Shown here piece by piece: positions 15,326 through 24,471 of a stretch of 35,736 nt of DNA; position 1 is the first letter of the stretch, and the number at the start of each line of letters is the position of its first letter. The notes beneath the pieces are model-generated. The model did not search any database. It was not told the origin of the DNA and worked only from the letters and a program-made list of their open reading frames with translations. The position numbers and the translations under genes were made by a program. This stretch comes from Ignavibacteriales bacterium CG_4_9_14_3_um_filter_34_10 (GTDB taxonomy: Bacteria; Bacteroidota; Ignavibacteria; Ignavibacteriales; Melioribacteraceae), in NCBI GenBank assembly GCA_002790395.1, contig PFVB01000194.1, forward strand, positions 1 through 35,736, written 5' to 3'.

Positions 15326-16429
15326 TTATTCAACCAGTAATTGTTTAAATAATTCCAAATATTCATTGCCGTAATGAAGCACATCATTTTCTTTGACAGA
15401 TTCCATTGCATTTTTACCTAATGTGAGTCTTTCATTCTTATTTTCAATCAGCCTGATAATAGCTTGAGCCAGCGATTCTGAATTCTGAGGCTCGACAAGA
15501 ATTCCATCAATTCCATCGTTAATAATTTCCGGAATTCCGCCGGCTTTTGTTGCGATTACAGGCAAACCCATTGCTTTTGCTTCAAGTATCGAGGATCCGA
15601 GCCCCTCCATTTTTGAACTCAAAACAAAAATATCAAACAGCTTCACGTAGGGAACAACATTTTCCTGAAAACCAACAAATCGAAAATTTTTCATCAACCC
15701 ATATTCTTTAACCAAAGATTCCATTTCATCTTTTAATATTCCATCGCCAACACATAAAAATATTGATTGAAAATATTTTTGCACAATAATTTTTGAAGCT
15801 CTAATAAAGTTTGGATAATCTTTATGACCAACAAATGCAGATGTATTTCCAATCACAAAGGATGACTCATGTAATTGAAGCTTATCTCTTAATTTATTCA
15901 AAGACTCGATTGTTTTATATTTTGTAGTATCGATGCAATCCTTAATAGTAATCAATTTATTGTTTATTCTTTCATCAATACTCATAACTTGTTTAATGAA
16001 ATCCGATACACATACAATTTTGTTTAGCATATTTGTTTTGTACTTGAACGTACTGAAAAGGTTTTTTCTGATTGCAAAATCAACTCTTCTGACAGCGACA
16101 AGTTTTACTTTCCTGACAAACAACTTTACTAAAAGAGCAATTGAGAGAGCATGTGATGAATGTGCAACAATTAAATTAATATTCTCTTTATAACATACCT
16201 GTAAAAGTTTAAATGCAGTAAAGAAATCAAGTTCATTTTTGTAATTTACTTCAATCTTAGAAAGTTTTTTTTTATTACATTTTTTCCCCATCATTGAATT
16301 CTCTGTACAAGCCATAACAGAAAAAATATTTTTGTCCGATAAAAATTGATGCAAATACAAAGCCTGCTGCTGACCGCCTCTCCAATTTTTATCAACATCG
16401 ATATGTAAAACTCTTAATTCGCTTTGCAT
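15326..16429 (-). CDS. Glycosyltransferase family 4 protein
   Basis: The 367-residue protein has the GT-B fold of family 4: an N-terminal domain beginning LRVLHIDVDKNWRGGQQQAL, a VVAHSSHAL-type segment, a linker VCVSDFIKQVM, and a C-terminal domain with FVGFQENVVPYVKLFDIFVLSS and the donor-binding EGLGSSILEAKAMGLPVIATKAGGIPEII. Such enzymes extend LPS core or O-chain using nucleotide sugars in the cytoplasm. Its start overlaps the preceding GT2 gene by 16 bp. The sugar and acceptor cannot be deduced. Confidence 0.9.
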   Translation of the reverse strand: MQSELRVLHIDVDKNWRGGQQQALYLHQFLSDKNIFSVMACTENSMMGKKCNKKKLSKIEVNYKNELDFFTAFKLLQVCYKENINLIVAHSSHALSIALLVKLFVRKVKLVAVRRVDFAIRKNLFSTFKYKTNMLNKIVCVSDFIKQVMSIDERINNKLITIKDCIDTTKYKTIESLNKLRDKLQLHESSFVIGNTSAFVGHKDYPNFIRASKIIVQKYFQSIFLCVGDGILKDEMESLVKEYGLMKNFRFVGFQENVVPYVKLFDIFVLSSKMEGLGSSILEAKAMGLPVIATKAGGIPEIINDGIDGILVEPQNSESLAQAIIRLIENKNERLTLGKNAMESVKENDVLHYGNEYLELFKQLLVE

Positions 16430-17154
16430 GTTTTAATATATTTTAGATAAACGCCGATTGCTGAATTCAGGCATAGTAAAAGACCCTCTTTTCCGTCCAT
16501 AAAACCAAATTTAATAAAATACATATTAAGAAACTTTGCAAAGCCAAGAAATACCGATGATAAAACCGAATATTTTTTCCCCTTATCTGATAATTTTTGT
16601 GCTGCCAAGTCGGAATAGTAATTCATCTTTTTAATGTGTTGAGAAATGCTTTGATATGGATAATGAAGTAGTCTTGAATTTATTCTGCCCCGCTCTTCGT
16701 CAACAATTAATGATTCATGCAAAATATCGTCATTGTATTTTGCTTTTCGTTTATCAAATAGTCTTTTGGGGAAGTCATTATTCCAACCGCAATGTTTAAT
16801 CTCTTTCCCTAAATAAAATGAAGATCTTTTAATGTAGTAACAATTAAACTTCGGATTTGATAAGACGGCAATTATCTCATCCTTTAGCTCTTCAGTTACG
16901 TATTCATCGGCATCCAAAGAAAGCACCCAGTTATAGGATGTTTTATCAACAGCGGATTGTTTGGCTTTTCCAAATCCTTCCCAGTTAATGGAAAAGATTT
17001 TACAATTATATTTTTTGCATATCTCGATTGTTCTGTCTGTTGATCCGGTATCACAGATAACAATTTCATCAACCCACAAAATTGAATTAAGCAATTTTTC
17101 TATGTTAGCTTCTTCATTTTTTGTTATAATCGCTACGGAAAGTTTTTCACTCAT
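16414..17154 (-). CDS. Glycosyltransferase family 2, LPS-core WaaE/KdtX-like
   Basis: The 246-residue protein is a short GT-A enzyme: LSVAIITKNEEANIEKLLNSI at the N-terminus, CDTGSTDRTIEI, the metal-binding LSLDADEYV, and a C-terminal ILHESLIV with the HE pair typical of WaaE/KdtX-like beta-glucosyltransferases. Those add a hexose to the inner core of LPS. Two weakly hydrophobic segments near the C-terminus may associate with the membrane. Its start overlaps the upstream GT4 stop by 8 bp and its end overlaps the next gene by 16 bp. Confidence 0.88.
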   Translation of the reverse strand: MSEKLSVAIITKNEEANIEKLLNSILWVDEIVICDTGSTDRTIEICKKYNCKIFSINWEGFGKAKQSAVDKTSYNWVLSLDADEYVTEELKDEIIAVLSNPKFNCYYIKRSSFYLGKEIKHCGWNNDFPKRLFDKRKAKYNDDILHESLIVDEERGRINSRLLHYPYQSISQHIKKMNYYSDLAAQKLSDKGKKYSVLSSVFLGFAKFLNMYFIKFGFMDGKEGLLLCLNSAIGVYLKYIKTCKAN

Positions 17155-18298
17155 TTTCTTTACCGCTTATTATATTCAGAATTAATTTTGCTCTCTCATC
17201 CCAAAGCAGAGTTTTTGCATATTCATAAATATTATCACTGATTTTTTTTAACATTTCAATATCACTCAATATTGCTATCAGTTTTTTCTTTAAATCATTT
17301 TGATTACCTGGCTCGAAAAAAAATCCGGTCTGATTTTCCTGAATTAATTCTCTGGTAGTTGATAGATCAGATCCCAACACAGGAATTCCACACGAATAAT
17401 AATCAAATATTTTTAATGGCGAAGTAAGATTCTTGTTGAAAAAAGTTGGCTGAAGTGGAACGATTCCGATTAATGTTTCTTGAAGTAATTTATAAATTTT
17501 TTCTTTTTCTAACCAGCCCGTTACAATCACTTTTTCGCTGAGACTCATTGAAACTATTAACTTTTCTATTGACTGGATTTCTTTTTTGCTTTTACCTCCG
17601 ATTAATAAAAGCTTGTTTCCGACTGCGATTTCAGAAAACACATTTAACAAATCCTCAATTCCCTTATGTGAATCAAATGAGCCAATGTAGCTTAAATATT
17701 TTCTCTCTTTAAAATTTGCTTTATATATTTTATTGATACCGGTACGTACTAAATAATATTTATCATAATTAGTGATTGCATTTTTATACAAATTAATTTG
17801 CGTTTGTTGTAAGCAAAACACTCCATCTAACTGCGGAATATATTTTTTTTCATATCTCGAAAGGCGCTTTTGTGTATTTGTCTTTTTCTTATCAGTAATA
17901 CTTAAATCAGCAAAAAAATCGTGGGTTTCATAAAATACTTTTACAGTCTTTTTCTTTATCCGAACAAGCCACGGTAAAAATTTTGTACTGCGAGTTATAA
18001 TAGCATCAAACTTTTCTGTTTTTAATTGTCTTTCAATTCGAAAATAAACTTGAAGGAAAAAGAGCCAATTAGTTTTTAATCCGAGTAAAGACTTAATTCT
18101 GATCAAGTAAAAGTTTGATGGCATATTTATACTATATGTATTTCGCATAATATCAGCAGTGCTTTCAACAGAATTATCTTTTAAAAATAAAAACAATTTA
18201 TCAGTGACTTTTGATAATGATATTGCATTGTACATAACAAAAGTCATGCTTGGAGAGTTTGATGGAAATTTACCTGTATGGACATAAATTAGTTTCAT
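17147..18298 (-). CDS. Glycosyltransferase family 4 protein
   Basis: From ATG 18298 the product is 383 residues and begins MKLIYVHTGKFPSNS, a normal GT4 N-terminus. An in-frame GTG at 18319 adds seven residues and would overlap the upstream stop by 4 bp (GTGA), so it is also plausible. GT4 features include FDAIITRSTKFLPWLVRI, VFYETHDFF, YLSYIGSFDSHKGIEDLLNVF and a donor-site FDYYSCGIPVLGSDLSTTRELI. It probably adds a sugar during LPS or surface-glycan synthesis. A C-terminal extended helix AKLILNII ends the protein. Confidence 0.85.
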   Translation of the reverse strand: MKLIYVHTGKFPSNSPSMTFVMYNAISLSKVTDKLFLFLKDNSVESTADIMRNTYSINMPSNFYLIRIKSLLGLKTNWLFFLQVYFRIERQLKTEKFDAIITRSTKFLPWLVRIKKKTVKVFYETHDFFADLSITDKKKTNTQKRLSRYEKKYIPQLDGVFCLQQTQINLYKNAITNYDKYYLVRTGINKIYKANFKERKYLSYIGSFDSHKGIEDLLNVFSEIAVGNKLLLIGGKSKKEIQSIEKLIVSMSLSEKVIVTGWLEKEKIYKLLQETLIGIVPLQPTFFNKNLTSPLKIFDYYSCGIPVLGSDLSTTRELIQENQTGFFFEPGNQNDLKKKLIAILSDIEMLKKISDNIYEYAKTLLWDERAKLILNIISGKENE

Positions 18299-18315
18299 GT
18301 TTTTGAATTGCTTTC

Positions 18316-19524
18316 TCACAATACTTTATTAAAAATTTTTGAAAGTGATTCGGTCAATGTTTTCCGATCATATTTATAAACAAATTTTTCATTAACATTT
18401 TTGTTTAATTCTCCTTTTATAAAATCATTATAAACATTAGTAATTGTTTTTTCAACCGAACCGTTTTCGTTTTCTATCCCAATATAAACGGTACCATATT
18501 CCTTCAACCATTCTGACAGTTCTCCTCGAAATCTAATAATCGCTAGAATTGGTTTTCTCAAATAAATGTACTCAAATATTTTTCCTGTAAATACTTCTGA
18601 CTGCGGGGTATTTGAAGCAAGCAGCAACAAGACATCTGATTCAGCCAGCATCCGAATCGAAATATTATGTGGCTGATATTTTGTGAATCTTATTTCACTT
18701 TTTAACTCAGCATATTTAGCAAGCCATTTTTTATTACCTTCTTGTCCGACCACATTAAAATCAATATTAGAAAAATCTATCTTTTCTGATTTTCTTAACT
18801 TTACCAAACCATCAAACAATTCAGTCGGAGAACTTTTTTTTGTAAATCTGCCAGTGTAAATAATTTTGAGTTTCTTATCATTTACAGATTCAACTTCTGG
18901 AATATGTTTATAATCATCAACATCATAACCATTATAAATACAGAAAGTTTTGCTTGGGTCATCAATTATCGAGGCGAAATTATTTTGAGCTTTTTTTGTA
19001 ACGGTTGTAATTGCTGAAGTTTTTGAAAGAATATTTCTTTCGATATCAATAATTGCTTTATTGTTTCTGTTGAAATTTGGATCAAAAGTCCATTCATCTC
19101 TGAAATCGGCAATCCATGGAATTAAATATTTTTGAGAAATTTTATATGCCAGCAAATTTGATGAATGCGGAGGTGTAGTTGAAAAGATTAAATCAATTTT
19201 ATTTTTTCTTAATATTTTTTTTATTTTTAACATCACTAAGTAATTCCAAAACTGATGTTGATCGATATATTTATCTCGCAAAAACAAACGGACAATCTTT
19301 TTCCCTAAAATAAAACCCAAATCAATTATCCTGTAGATTCGCTTTACATCAGAAACATCTTTTAGTAGCGATTCATCAAATATTTTCACTCTGTGTCTAG
19401 AAGTTATTACAACCGATTCAAAACCGAATACATAAAGATACTTTATAAATTTGCTGATTCGCTGAACTGCAGGTCCTCCCTCAGGAGGGAAATAATACGA
19501 TATAATCGAAACTTTTCTTTTCAT
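18316..19524 (-). CDS. Glycosyltransferase family 4 protein, WbuB-like
   Basis: The 402-residue protein starts with VSIISYYFPPEGGPAVQRISKFIKYL, the glycine-rich N-terminal loop seen in WbuB-type family 4 enzymes. TTPPHSSNLLAYKI, IPWIADFRDEW, ITTVTKKAQNNF, IIYTGRFTKKSSPTELFDGL and EVFTGKIFEYIYLRKPILAII follow in the usual order. WbuB-like enzymes add amino sugars in O-antigen synthesis, but the specificity here is not visible. It overlaps the upstream GT2 gene by 4 bp (ATGA). Confidence 0.87.
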   Translation of the reverse strand: MKRKVSIISYYFPPEGGPAVQRISKFIKYLYVFGFESVVITSRHRVKIFDESLLKDVSDVKRIYRIIDLGFILGKKIVRLFLRDKYIDQHQFWNYLVMLKIKKILRKNKIDLIFSTTPPHSSNLLAYKISQKYLIPWIADFRDEWTFDPNFNRNNKAIIDIERNILSKTSAITTVTKKAQNNFASIIDDPSKTFCIYNGYDVDDYKHIPEVESVNDKKLKIIYTGRFTKKSSPTELFDGLVKLRKSEKIDFSNIDFNVVGQEGNKKWLAKYAELKSEIRFTKYQPHNISIRMLAESDVLLLLASNTPQSEVFTGKIFEYIYLRKPILAIIRFRGELSEWLKEYGTVYIGIENENGSVEKTITNVYNDFIKGELNKNVNEKFVYKYDRKTLTESLSKIFNKVL

Positions 19525-20468
19525 ATTTTCTTAAGCAGTACATAATTTTTAAATTCTCCAAACTTTTTCCCGCGCAAAAAAACATTTTCAATAAAAGAAA
19601 TAAGTTTGTATAATATCTTTTCATGTTTATGCGGAAGCCTATATTTATTGGGTTTCCCGCTTTTTTGAAGTTTTTCTTTCCAACTTATTTTATTAACAGT
19701 TTTTTTCATGACTTGGGGATGGCTATCCTTGTACTCAGCAAGAAATGAGAGCGGACCGTAATCGAATTCTTTTGGCGCTTTATCATAATAATTATTCGCC
19801 TTGCCCTTTCCCCAATGGACTGAGTCCAAAGCTTTGCGTTTATTTTGCATTAATTCTGGAGGCCTAACCCAACCATAATGGAAGATTTCCGCATCAACTT
19901 TTGCAACCCGCAACTTTCTATGTCCACTTTCCTGTCGTGGATTTTCGTAATAATCAAAATACCTGAATGACTGAGCACTTTGCCACGAATGAATGTTTGG
20001 TAAGTTTCTAATTACTCGGATTTCCTTTGGATACCATCCATGCCCATTGTGATAATGATTATAATCGCCCCAAAAGTGTTTATAATTAAATAATAAGCCT
20101 TCGACTTCAGACTTATCAATCAATTCAGAACATCTTGACCGAATTGTTGATAAGTATTTTTCATGCACAACCTCATCTGCTTGTAAATAAAAAAGCCACT
20201 CTCCACTGCAGTTATTTTTTGCAATATCGGTTTGAATTGAATTAATCATTCCTCGCTTGAAATACTTTTCATCCCAAACCGTGTCAATAATTTTTACTTT
20301 GGGGCTGTTTATTTTTTCAATTACTTCCCTTGTATTATCATCTTCGTCACTTTTACCAACAGCAATAATAAACTCATCAATAATTGGTAAAATAGACTGA
20401 ATTGATTCCGCCACGGGATAATATAATTTAACGCCGTTTCGTACAAAAGAGAATCCGCTAATTTTCAT
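19521..20468 (-). CDS. Glycosyltransferase family 2-like protein
   Basis: The 315-residue protein shows a GT-A N-terminal domain: ISGFSFVRNGVKLYYPVAES, IIDEFIIAVGKSDEDDNTREVI and the metal-site type WLFYLQADEVVHE, where QADE replaces the more common DAD. The middle carries an aromatic-rich HYHNGHGWYPKEIRVIRN and a histidine-containing AEIFHYGWVRPPELM block, which I recall from a subgroup of bacterial GT2 proteins of unknown sugar specificity. The C-terminal third is basic. It is the first gene of the overlapping glycan run on this strand and is separated from xerD by 56 bp. Confidence 0.8.
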   Translation of the reverse strand: MKISGFSFVRNGVKLYYPVAESIQSILPIIDEFIIAVGKSDEDDNTREVIEKINSPKVKIIDTVWDEKYFKRGMINSIQTDIAKNNCSGEWLFYLQADEVVHEKYLSTIRSRCSELIDKSEVEGLLFNYKHFWGDYNHYHNGHGWYPKEIRVIRNLPNIHSWQSAQSFRYFDYYENPRQESGHRKLRVAKVDAEIFHYGWVRPPELMQNKRKALDSVHWGKGKANNYYDKAPKEFDYGPLSFLAEYKDSHPQVMKKTVNKISWKEKLQKSGKPNKYRLPHKHEKILYKLISFIENVFLRGKKFGEFKNYVLLKKI

Positions 20469-20524
20469 GTTTTTTTATTTTAAAGATACTTAATAGATAA
20501 ATAATGTTTGAACTGAACATGAAT

Positions 20525-21424
20525 TCATTCCTTTGAACCCCGAGGATGAAAATCATGGTGAACTTGCTTTATAAATTCCCTGTCAATATGTGTATAAATC
20601 TGTGTTGTAGAAATATCTGAGTGCCCCAACATTTCTTGCACAGCTCGTAAATCTGCCCCGCCTTCAACTAAGTGTGTTGCAAAAGAATGACGAAATGTAT
20701 GAGGATGAATTTCTTTTTCAATATTGGCAGCTTTAGCATATTTATTAAATATTTTCCATACTCCCATTCTGGATAATTTTGTCCCTCTGCTATTTAACAA
20801 AACTATGTTTGCACTCTTCATTTTCTTTTCAAGTGAAGGTCTGGAATTCAACAAATATTCTTTCAACCATTTTTGTGCTACAGAACCGATTGGCACCAAA
20901 CGCAGTTTATCTCCCTTACCAAGAATTCTTAATATTTCTTCATCAAAATAAACATCATTTATTTTTAGGTTAATCACTTCGGAAACACGCAGTCCCGATG
21001 AATAGCATATTTCCAAAAGTGCTTTATCTCTAAGTCCATATTTTGAGGTCAAATCCGGTAAAGATAATATTCTATCTACTTCTTCGATCGACAGTACAGT
21101 TGGCAAGCGCCTCTTAGTTTTTGTTGTTTGAAATGATTCGACTGGGTTATTCTGAATATATTGATTGCGAATTAAATACTTAAAGAATCCTCTGAATGAG
21201 GACAAGTTCCTGCTCAATGTTGTTGATTTTAAGTTTCGATTTTTCAGGAGTGTCAAATATTTTTGCAGCGTTTCAGACTTTACTTCATTCAAATCAATGC
21301 AATTAATCTCTCTTAAATAATTTATCAGATTATCAAGATCGCTCTTATATGATTTAACAGAATTTTCCGACAGGTTTTTTTCTAGCCTTAAGTAATTAGT
21401 AAATTCTTTTACAAATTCTTTCAT
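20525..21424 (-). CDS. xerD: Tyrosine recombinase XerC/XerD
   Basis: From ATG 21424 the protein has 299 residues, the usual XerD length. All catalytic residues are present: R146 (GLRVSE), K170 (GKGDK), H242 and R245 (HTFRH), H268 (LGHSD) and the nucleophile Y277 (QIYTHI). Xer enzymes resolve chromosome dimers at dif. An SAM-like N-terminal DNA-binding domain (FTNYLRLEKNLSENSVKSY) precedes the catalytic part. The open frame extends 30 codons upstream, but that part overlaps the PgpH-like gene and has the wrong character, so ATG 21424, one base after that gene's stop, is preferred. XerC versus XerD cannot be separated with certainty. Confidence 0.93.
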   Translation of the reverse strand: MKEFVKEFTNYLRLEKNLSENSVKSYKSDLDNLINYLREINCIDLNEVKSETLQKYLTLLKNRNLKSTTLSRNLSSFRGFFKYLIRNQYIQNNPVESFQTTKTKRRLPTVLSIEEVDRILSLPDLTSKYGLRDKALLEICYSSGLRVSEVINLKINDVYFDEEILRILGKGDKLRLVPIGSVAQKWLKEYLLNSRPSLEKKMKSANIVLLNSRGTKLSRMGVWKIFNKYAKAANIEKEIHPHTFRHSFATHLVEGGADLRAVQEMLGHSDISTTQIYTHIDREFIKQVHHDFHPRGSKE

Positions 21425-21425
21425 A

Positions 21426-23633
21426 TTATGAAAATTGTGGGTTGTTGTTTTCAAGCTGATTTTGGTTTGGATATCTAATTCGCTTATGAAGACTGCCAAG
21501 AAGATAATTAACAAATGAACTTTTAATAAGTTTTATATCATTAAAAGAAATAGGTGATTCATCGAGTTGCCCGGCATCAATCCTCATTTGGACTAAATTA
21601 TTAATGAGATTTCCAATCTTTTGTGCATCTGGCTCTATAACTGATTTTACAGCCGATTGACATGCATCTGCTAACATTAGGATTGCTGTTTCCTTTGAAT
21701 TTGGTTTGGGACCCGGATACTGATAATCCTCGATCTTTACATTTTCAGCTCCATAAATTTTCTTTGCCTTTTCATAAAAATAACTAACAACCATTGTTCC
21801 GTGATGCATTAGTATAAAGTCAATAATTTCTTGTGGTAAATTATTCTGCTTTGCTAATTCAACCCCTTCAGAAACATGATTGATAATAAGTTTTGCACTA
21901 TTGAAAGGATCCATGTTTTCATGAATGTTAATGTTATTTAATTGATTTTCGACATAAGAATCGGGACTGATGAGTTTGCCGATATCATGATAATATGCGC
22001 CTGCTTTTGCCAGTAGACAATTTGCACCTATCGCCAATGCTGCCGCTTCTGACATGAGTGCTATTTCGTTGGAATGAGAATTTGTTCCCGGAGCATTTTG
22101 TGCAAGTTCTCTTAAGAGTGGTGAATCTGCGCTAGCCAATTCTATTAATGTCAAATCTGTTGTAATCTTAAACAATCTTTCAATGAAGATTATTAACCCG
22201 AAAGTTAATGATGGACTGAGAACTGAATTTGCAGAAGCAAAAGAAATTGCAATAATTATTTGTTCAAAGGATTCAAATCTTTCCATTCCAAAAGCAAAAA
22301 TACTTATTGCGTATGCAGCTAAAATGAAAAGAAATGATCTAAAGACTTGACTTCGGTTTGATATATCACGGACTGTATAAGCTGCAATTCCACCAGCAAA
22401 AATATTGGTTACAACCAGCACATAATCGTTTCCTCTTAGAGCCCCAACAATCAACGAACAGATTACTGTTGTATAAAACCCAATTCTCGAATCAAATATT
22501 AACGTGAGCAGCATAGAAGCAATCGGTACAAATATCAAGTATTCAATTGAACTTTGAACATTGATGTGCATGGTTAAATATGCATTCAAACTGATTAATA
22601 ATATCACCAAGGCAATCAGCAAAAGTTTTGAATTGTCATTAAATATTTTCTTCCGAAACAAAAAAAGGTAAACTGCCAATAATGAAATAATAATCAGAAC
22701 ATGAATGAATATTCCAATATTCTGAAATAAATTTTGCGAAAAGTTAGATTCAGCTCCCTTTGCTTTTCTATAGGAATCAATTTTAGCCTTTATTTCCGGC
22801 GTGATTCTGTCATGCTTTGCGACAATCCTTTCATTCTCATTTACAATGCCAATATTTTTAGAGACTTTGGAAACAGCTTGGTCAATTGATATTTGAGTTA
22901 AATTATGGCTGTAAACCGCATTCGGGTTAAGGAAATGATAGAGATATTCTTTTGCTGCAGCAATAAAATCTTTATCATTATTATATTTATTTTCAATCGA
23001 TTGATCAATATATTTTTGTGCACTATCAACATCTGTAAAATTCCATTTTGGCATCAGCACCTGGAATTTTCCCTGCTGCAATGCAATTGAATCTTTTCCA
23101 ATTTCGGATAATCGGATGTTCAACAGCCCTGTTGAATAAATTTTTTTGAATATCTGTTCGCTAACTTTAAAGAAATCCAGGAGAATAATATTGTTAAAAC
23201 TAATATCCCGTTTTTCACGAATTGATAAGAATTTTTTATAAGCATAGTTTGAAAGGAAGGTTTTACCTAATCCTGATTCTTTATAAAGCAGTTCCGAATC
23301 CATGACTCTTAAAAAATAAGTATTATAATTATTAACCGAATCAATTAAGAGGGAATTGGTTTTATTGTCAATTACATAAACAGGAAATATCTTATTAATG
23401 GCTCGGTTTTTTTCTCTTTCATAAACAACAGGATCTTTCAAAATTTCAAAAGGCATTGAAGAAATCAAATCATTTTTGATCCAGATGGAATTAATTTTTA
23501 CTTCCGAATCAATCGCTTCTCCAGACGGAAACAATAATGTGATCAAAACTGCAGTAATTAGCGGGATTAGAACTTTAATGCGCTTGCTTTGTTTCAGCAT
23601 AAAAAGTATTTCACTTTTTATTTTTTTCATCAT
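21426..23633 (-). CDS. 7TM-HD family phosphohydrolase (PgpH-like, candidate c-di-AMP phosphodiesterase)
   Basis: The 735-residue protein has an N-terminal membrane anchor (about 20-36), a large extracytoplasmic 7TMR-HDED-type domain (about 40-300), several transmembrane helices (about 303-490) and a cytoplasmic HD domain. HD metal ligands are H520, H549-D550, H586, H610, H611 and D656, an expanded set as in PgpH. PgpH hydrolyses c-di-AMP, so this protein may control c-di-AMP in response to an envelope signal; the activity here is inferred. Adjacent methionines at 23633 and 23630 are both possible starts; the start overlaps the HAD gene by 23 bp. Confidence 0.88.
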   Translation of the reverse strand: MMKKIKSEILFMLKQSKRIKVLIPLITAVLITLLFPSGEAIDSEVKINSIWIKNDLISSMPFEILKDPVVYEREKNRAINKIFPVYVIDNKTNSLLIDSVNNYNTYFLRVMDSELLYKESGLGKTFLSNYAYKKFLSIREKRDISFNNIILLDFFKVSEQIFKKIYSTGLLNIRLSEIGKDSIALQQGKFQVLMPKWNFTDVDSAQKYIDQSIENKYNNDKDFIAAAKEYLYHFLNPNAVYSHNLTQISIDQAVSKVSKNIGIVNENERIVAKHDRITPEIKAKIDSYRKAKGAESNFSQNLFQNIGIFIHVLIIISLLAVYLFLFRKKIFNDNSKLLLIALVILLISLNAYLTMHINVQSSIEYLIFVPIASMLLTLIFDSRIGFYTTVICSLIVGALRGNDYVLVVTNIFAGGIAAYTVRDISNRSQVFRSFLFILAAYAISIFAFGMERFESFEQIIIAISFASANSVLSPSLTFGLIIFIERLFKITTDLTLIELASADSPLLRELAQNAPGTNSHSNEIALMSEAAALAIGANCLLAKAGAYYHDIGKLISPDSYVENQLNNINIHENMDPFNSAKLIINHVSEGVELAKQNNLPQEIIDFILMHHGTMVVSYFYEKAKKIYGAENVKIEDYQYPGPKPNSKETAILMLADACQSAVKSVIEPDAQKIGNLINNLVQMRIDAGQLDESPISFNDIKLIKSSFVNYLLGSLHKRIRYPNQNQLENNNPQFS

Positions 23634-24471
23634 AAACCAATTTTAAAAATTCTGCCGTTCCGTCTTCATTATTTGTACGATCGCAAATAAAATCAGCATG
23701 GTATTTGATTTCATTTATTGCATTTGCAACCGCAACTTTTACACCAACAACATCAAACATTTCCCTGTCATTATGCCAGTCACCAATCGCAGCGATATTA
23801 TTATGTTTTATGCCCAGATATTTTGCAAGTTTTTGTATTCCTGTACCTTTATTTGAACCATTTTTTCTGATCTCATAATAATAAATATCGCCTCTGCTGT
23901 AGGATTTATAATATGAATAGGTTAACCCGAATGTATATGGAAAATTCATTTTAGTCATAAAGTTTTTTATACCGTCTTTAAAATCACTGGAAACCACAAC
24001 TTCAAGGGTGGATTTCAAATAAGAATTATAATCATCCACTTCCTGATATTTAGCACCATATTTTTCCAGTAATGATTGAATGATTGAATTTTCTTCAGTG
24101 TACAGAATTGCTTCCGGTTGACATAATGCGATTTTCAAAAGTAATTTGTCAGCCAACTCAATTGCACGGGTTACATATCTTTTTGGAACAAAAGATTCAA
24201 ATAGAATTTTTTCTTCAGGATAACTTTTAATTAAACAACCATCTAATGAAATAAGGGGTGTTTGTATTTCTAAAGTTTTTGCATGATCGATTATTGCAGA
24301 ATGCAATCTCCCGCTTGCAAAAGAAAAACGCACACTCATTTTCCTAAGTTTTTTCACAAGGTCAATCGTTTCATGCCCTATTTCATTGTTATTATTTAAT
24401 AATGTTCCGTCAAGATCGAATACTATCAGTTTAATATTTCTCAGTATACTTGAATCAATTTTATTTTCCAT
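23611..24471 (-). CDS. HAD-superfamily phosphatase, Cof type
   Basis: The 286-residue protein has HAD motif I at VFDLDGTLL (nucleophile D19, acid D21), motif II at FASGR (51-55), motif III K208 in SNKGTG and motif IV IGDWHNDREMF (D231, D235). The C2B-type cap between residues about 85 and 195 marks the Cof family, which dephosphorylates sugar phosphates, nucleotides or flavin precursors. Substrate cannot be read from sequence. It overlaps the symporter by 11 bp upstream and the PgpH-like gene by 23 bp downstream, so the group is probably one transcript. Confidence 0.88.
   Translation of the reverse strand: MENKIDSSILRNIKLIVFDLDGTLLNNNNEIGHETIDLVKKLRKMSVRFSFASGRLHSAIIDHAKTLEIQTPLISLDGCLIKSYPEEKILFESFVPKRYVTRAIELADKLLLKIALCQPEAILYTEENSIIQSLLEKYGAKYQEVDDYNSYLKSTLEVVVSSDFKDGIKNFMTKMNFPYTFGLTYSYYKSYSRGDIYYYEIRKNGSNKGTGIQKLAKYLGIKHNNIAAIGDWHNDREMFDVVGVKVAVANAINEIKYHADFICDRTNNEDGTAEFLKLVYDEKNKK

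Noticed and set aside
20504-20520. Possible hairpin ATGTT...AACAT in the gap between xerD and the first glycan gene
   Set aside because: The stem is only five base pairs of mostly A-T with no strong T-run, so it is unlikely to terminate transcription.
20525-21514. Longer XerD start at 21514
   Set aside because: The extra 30 codons overlap the end of the PgpH-like gene; the standard family N-terminus begins at ATG 21424.
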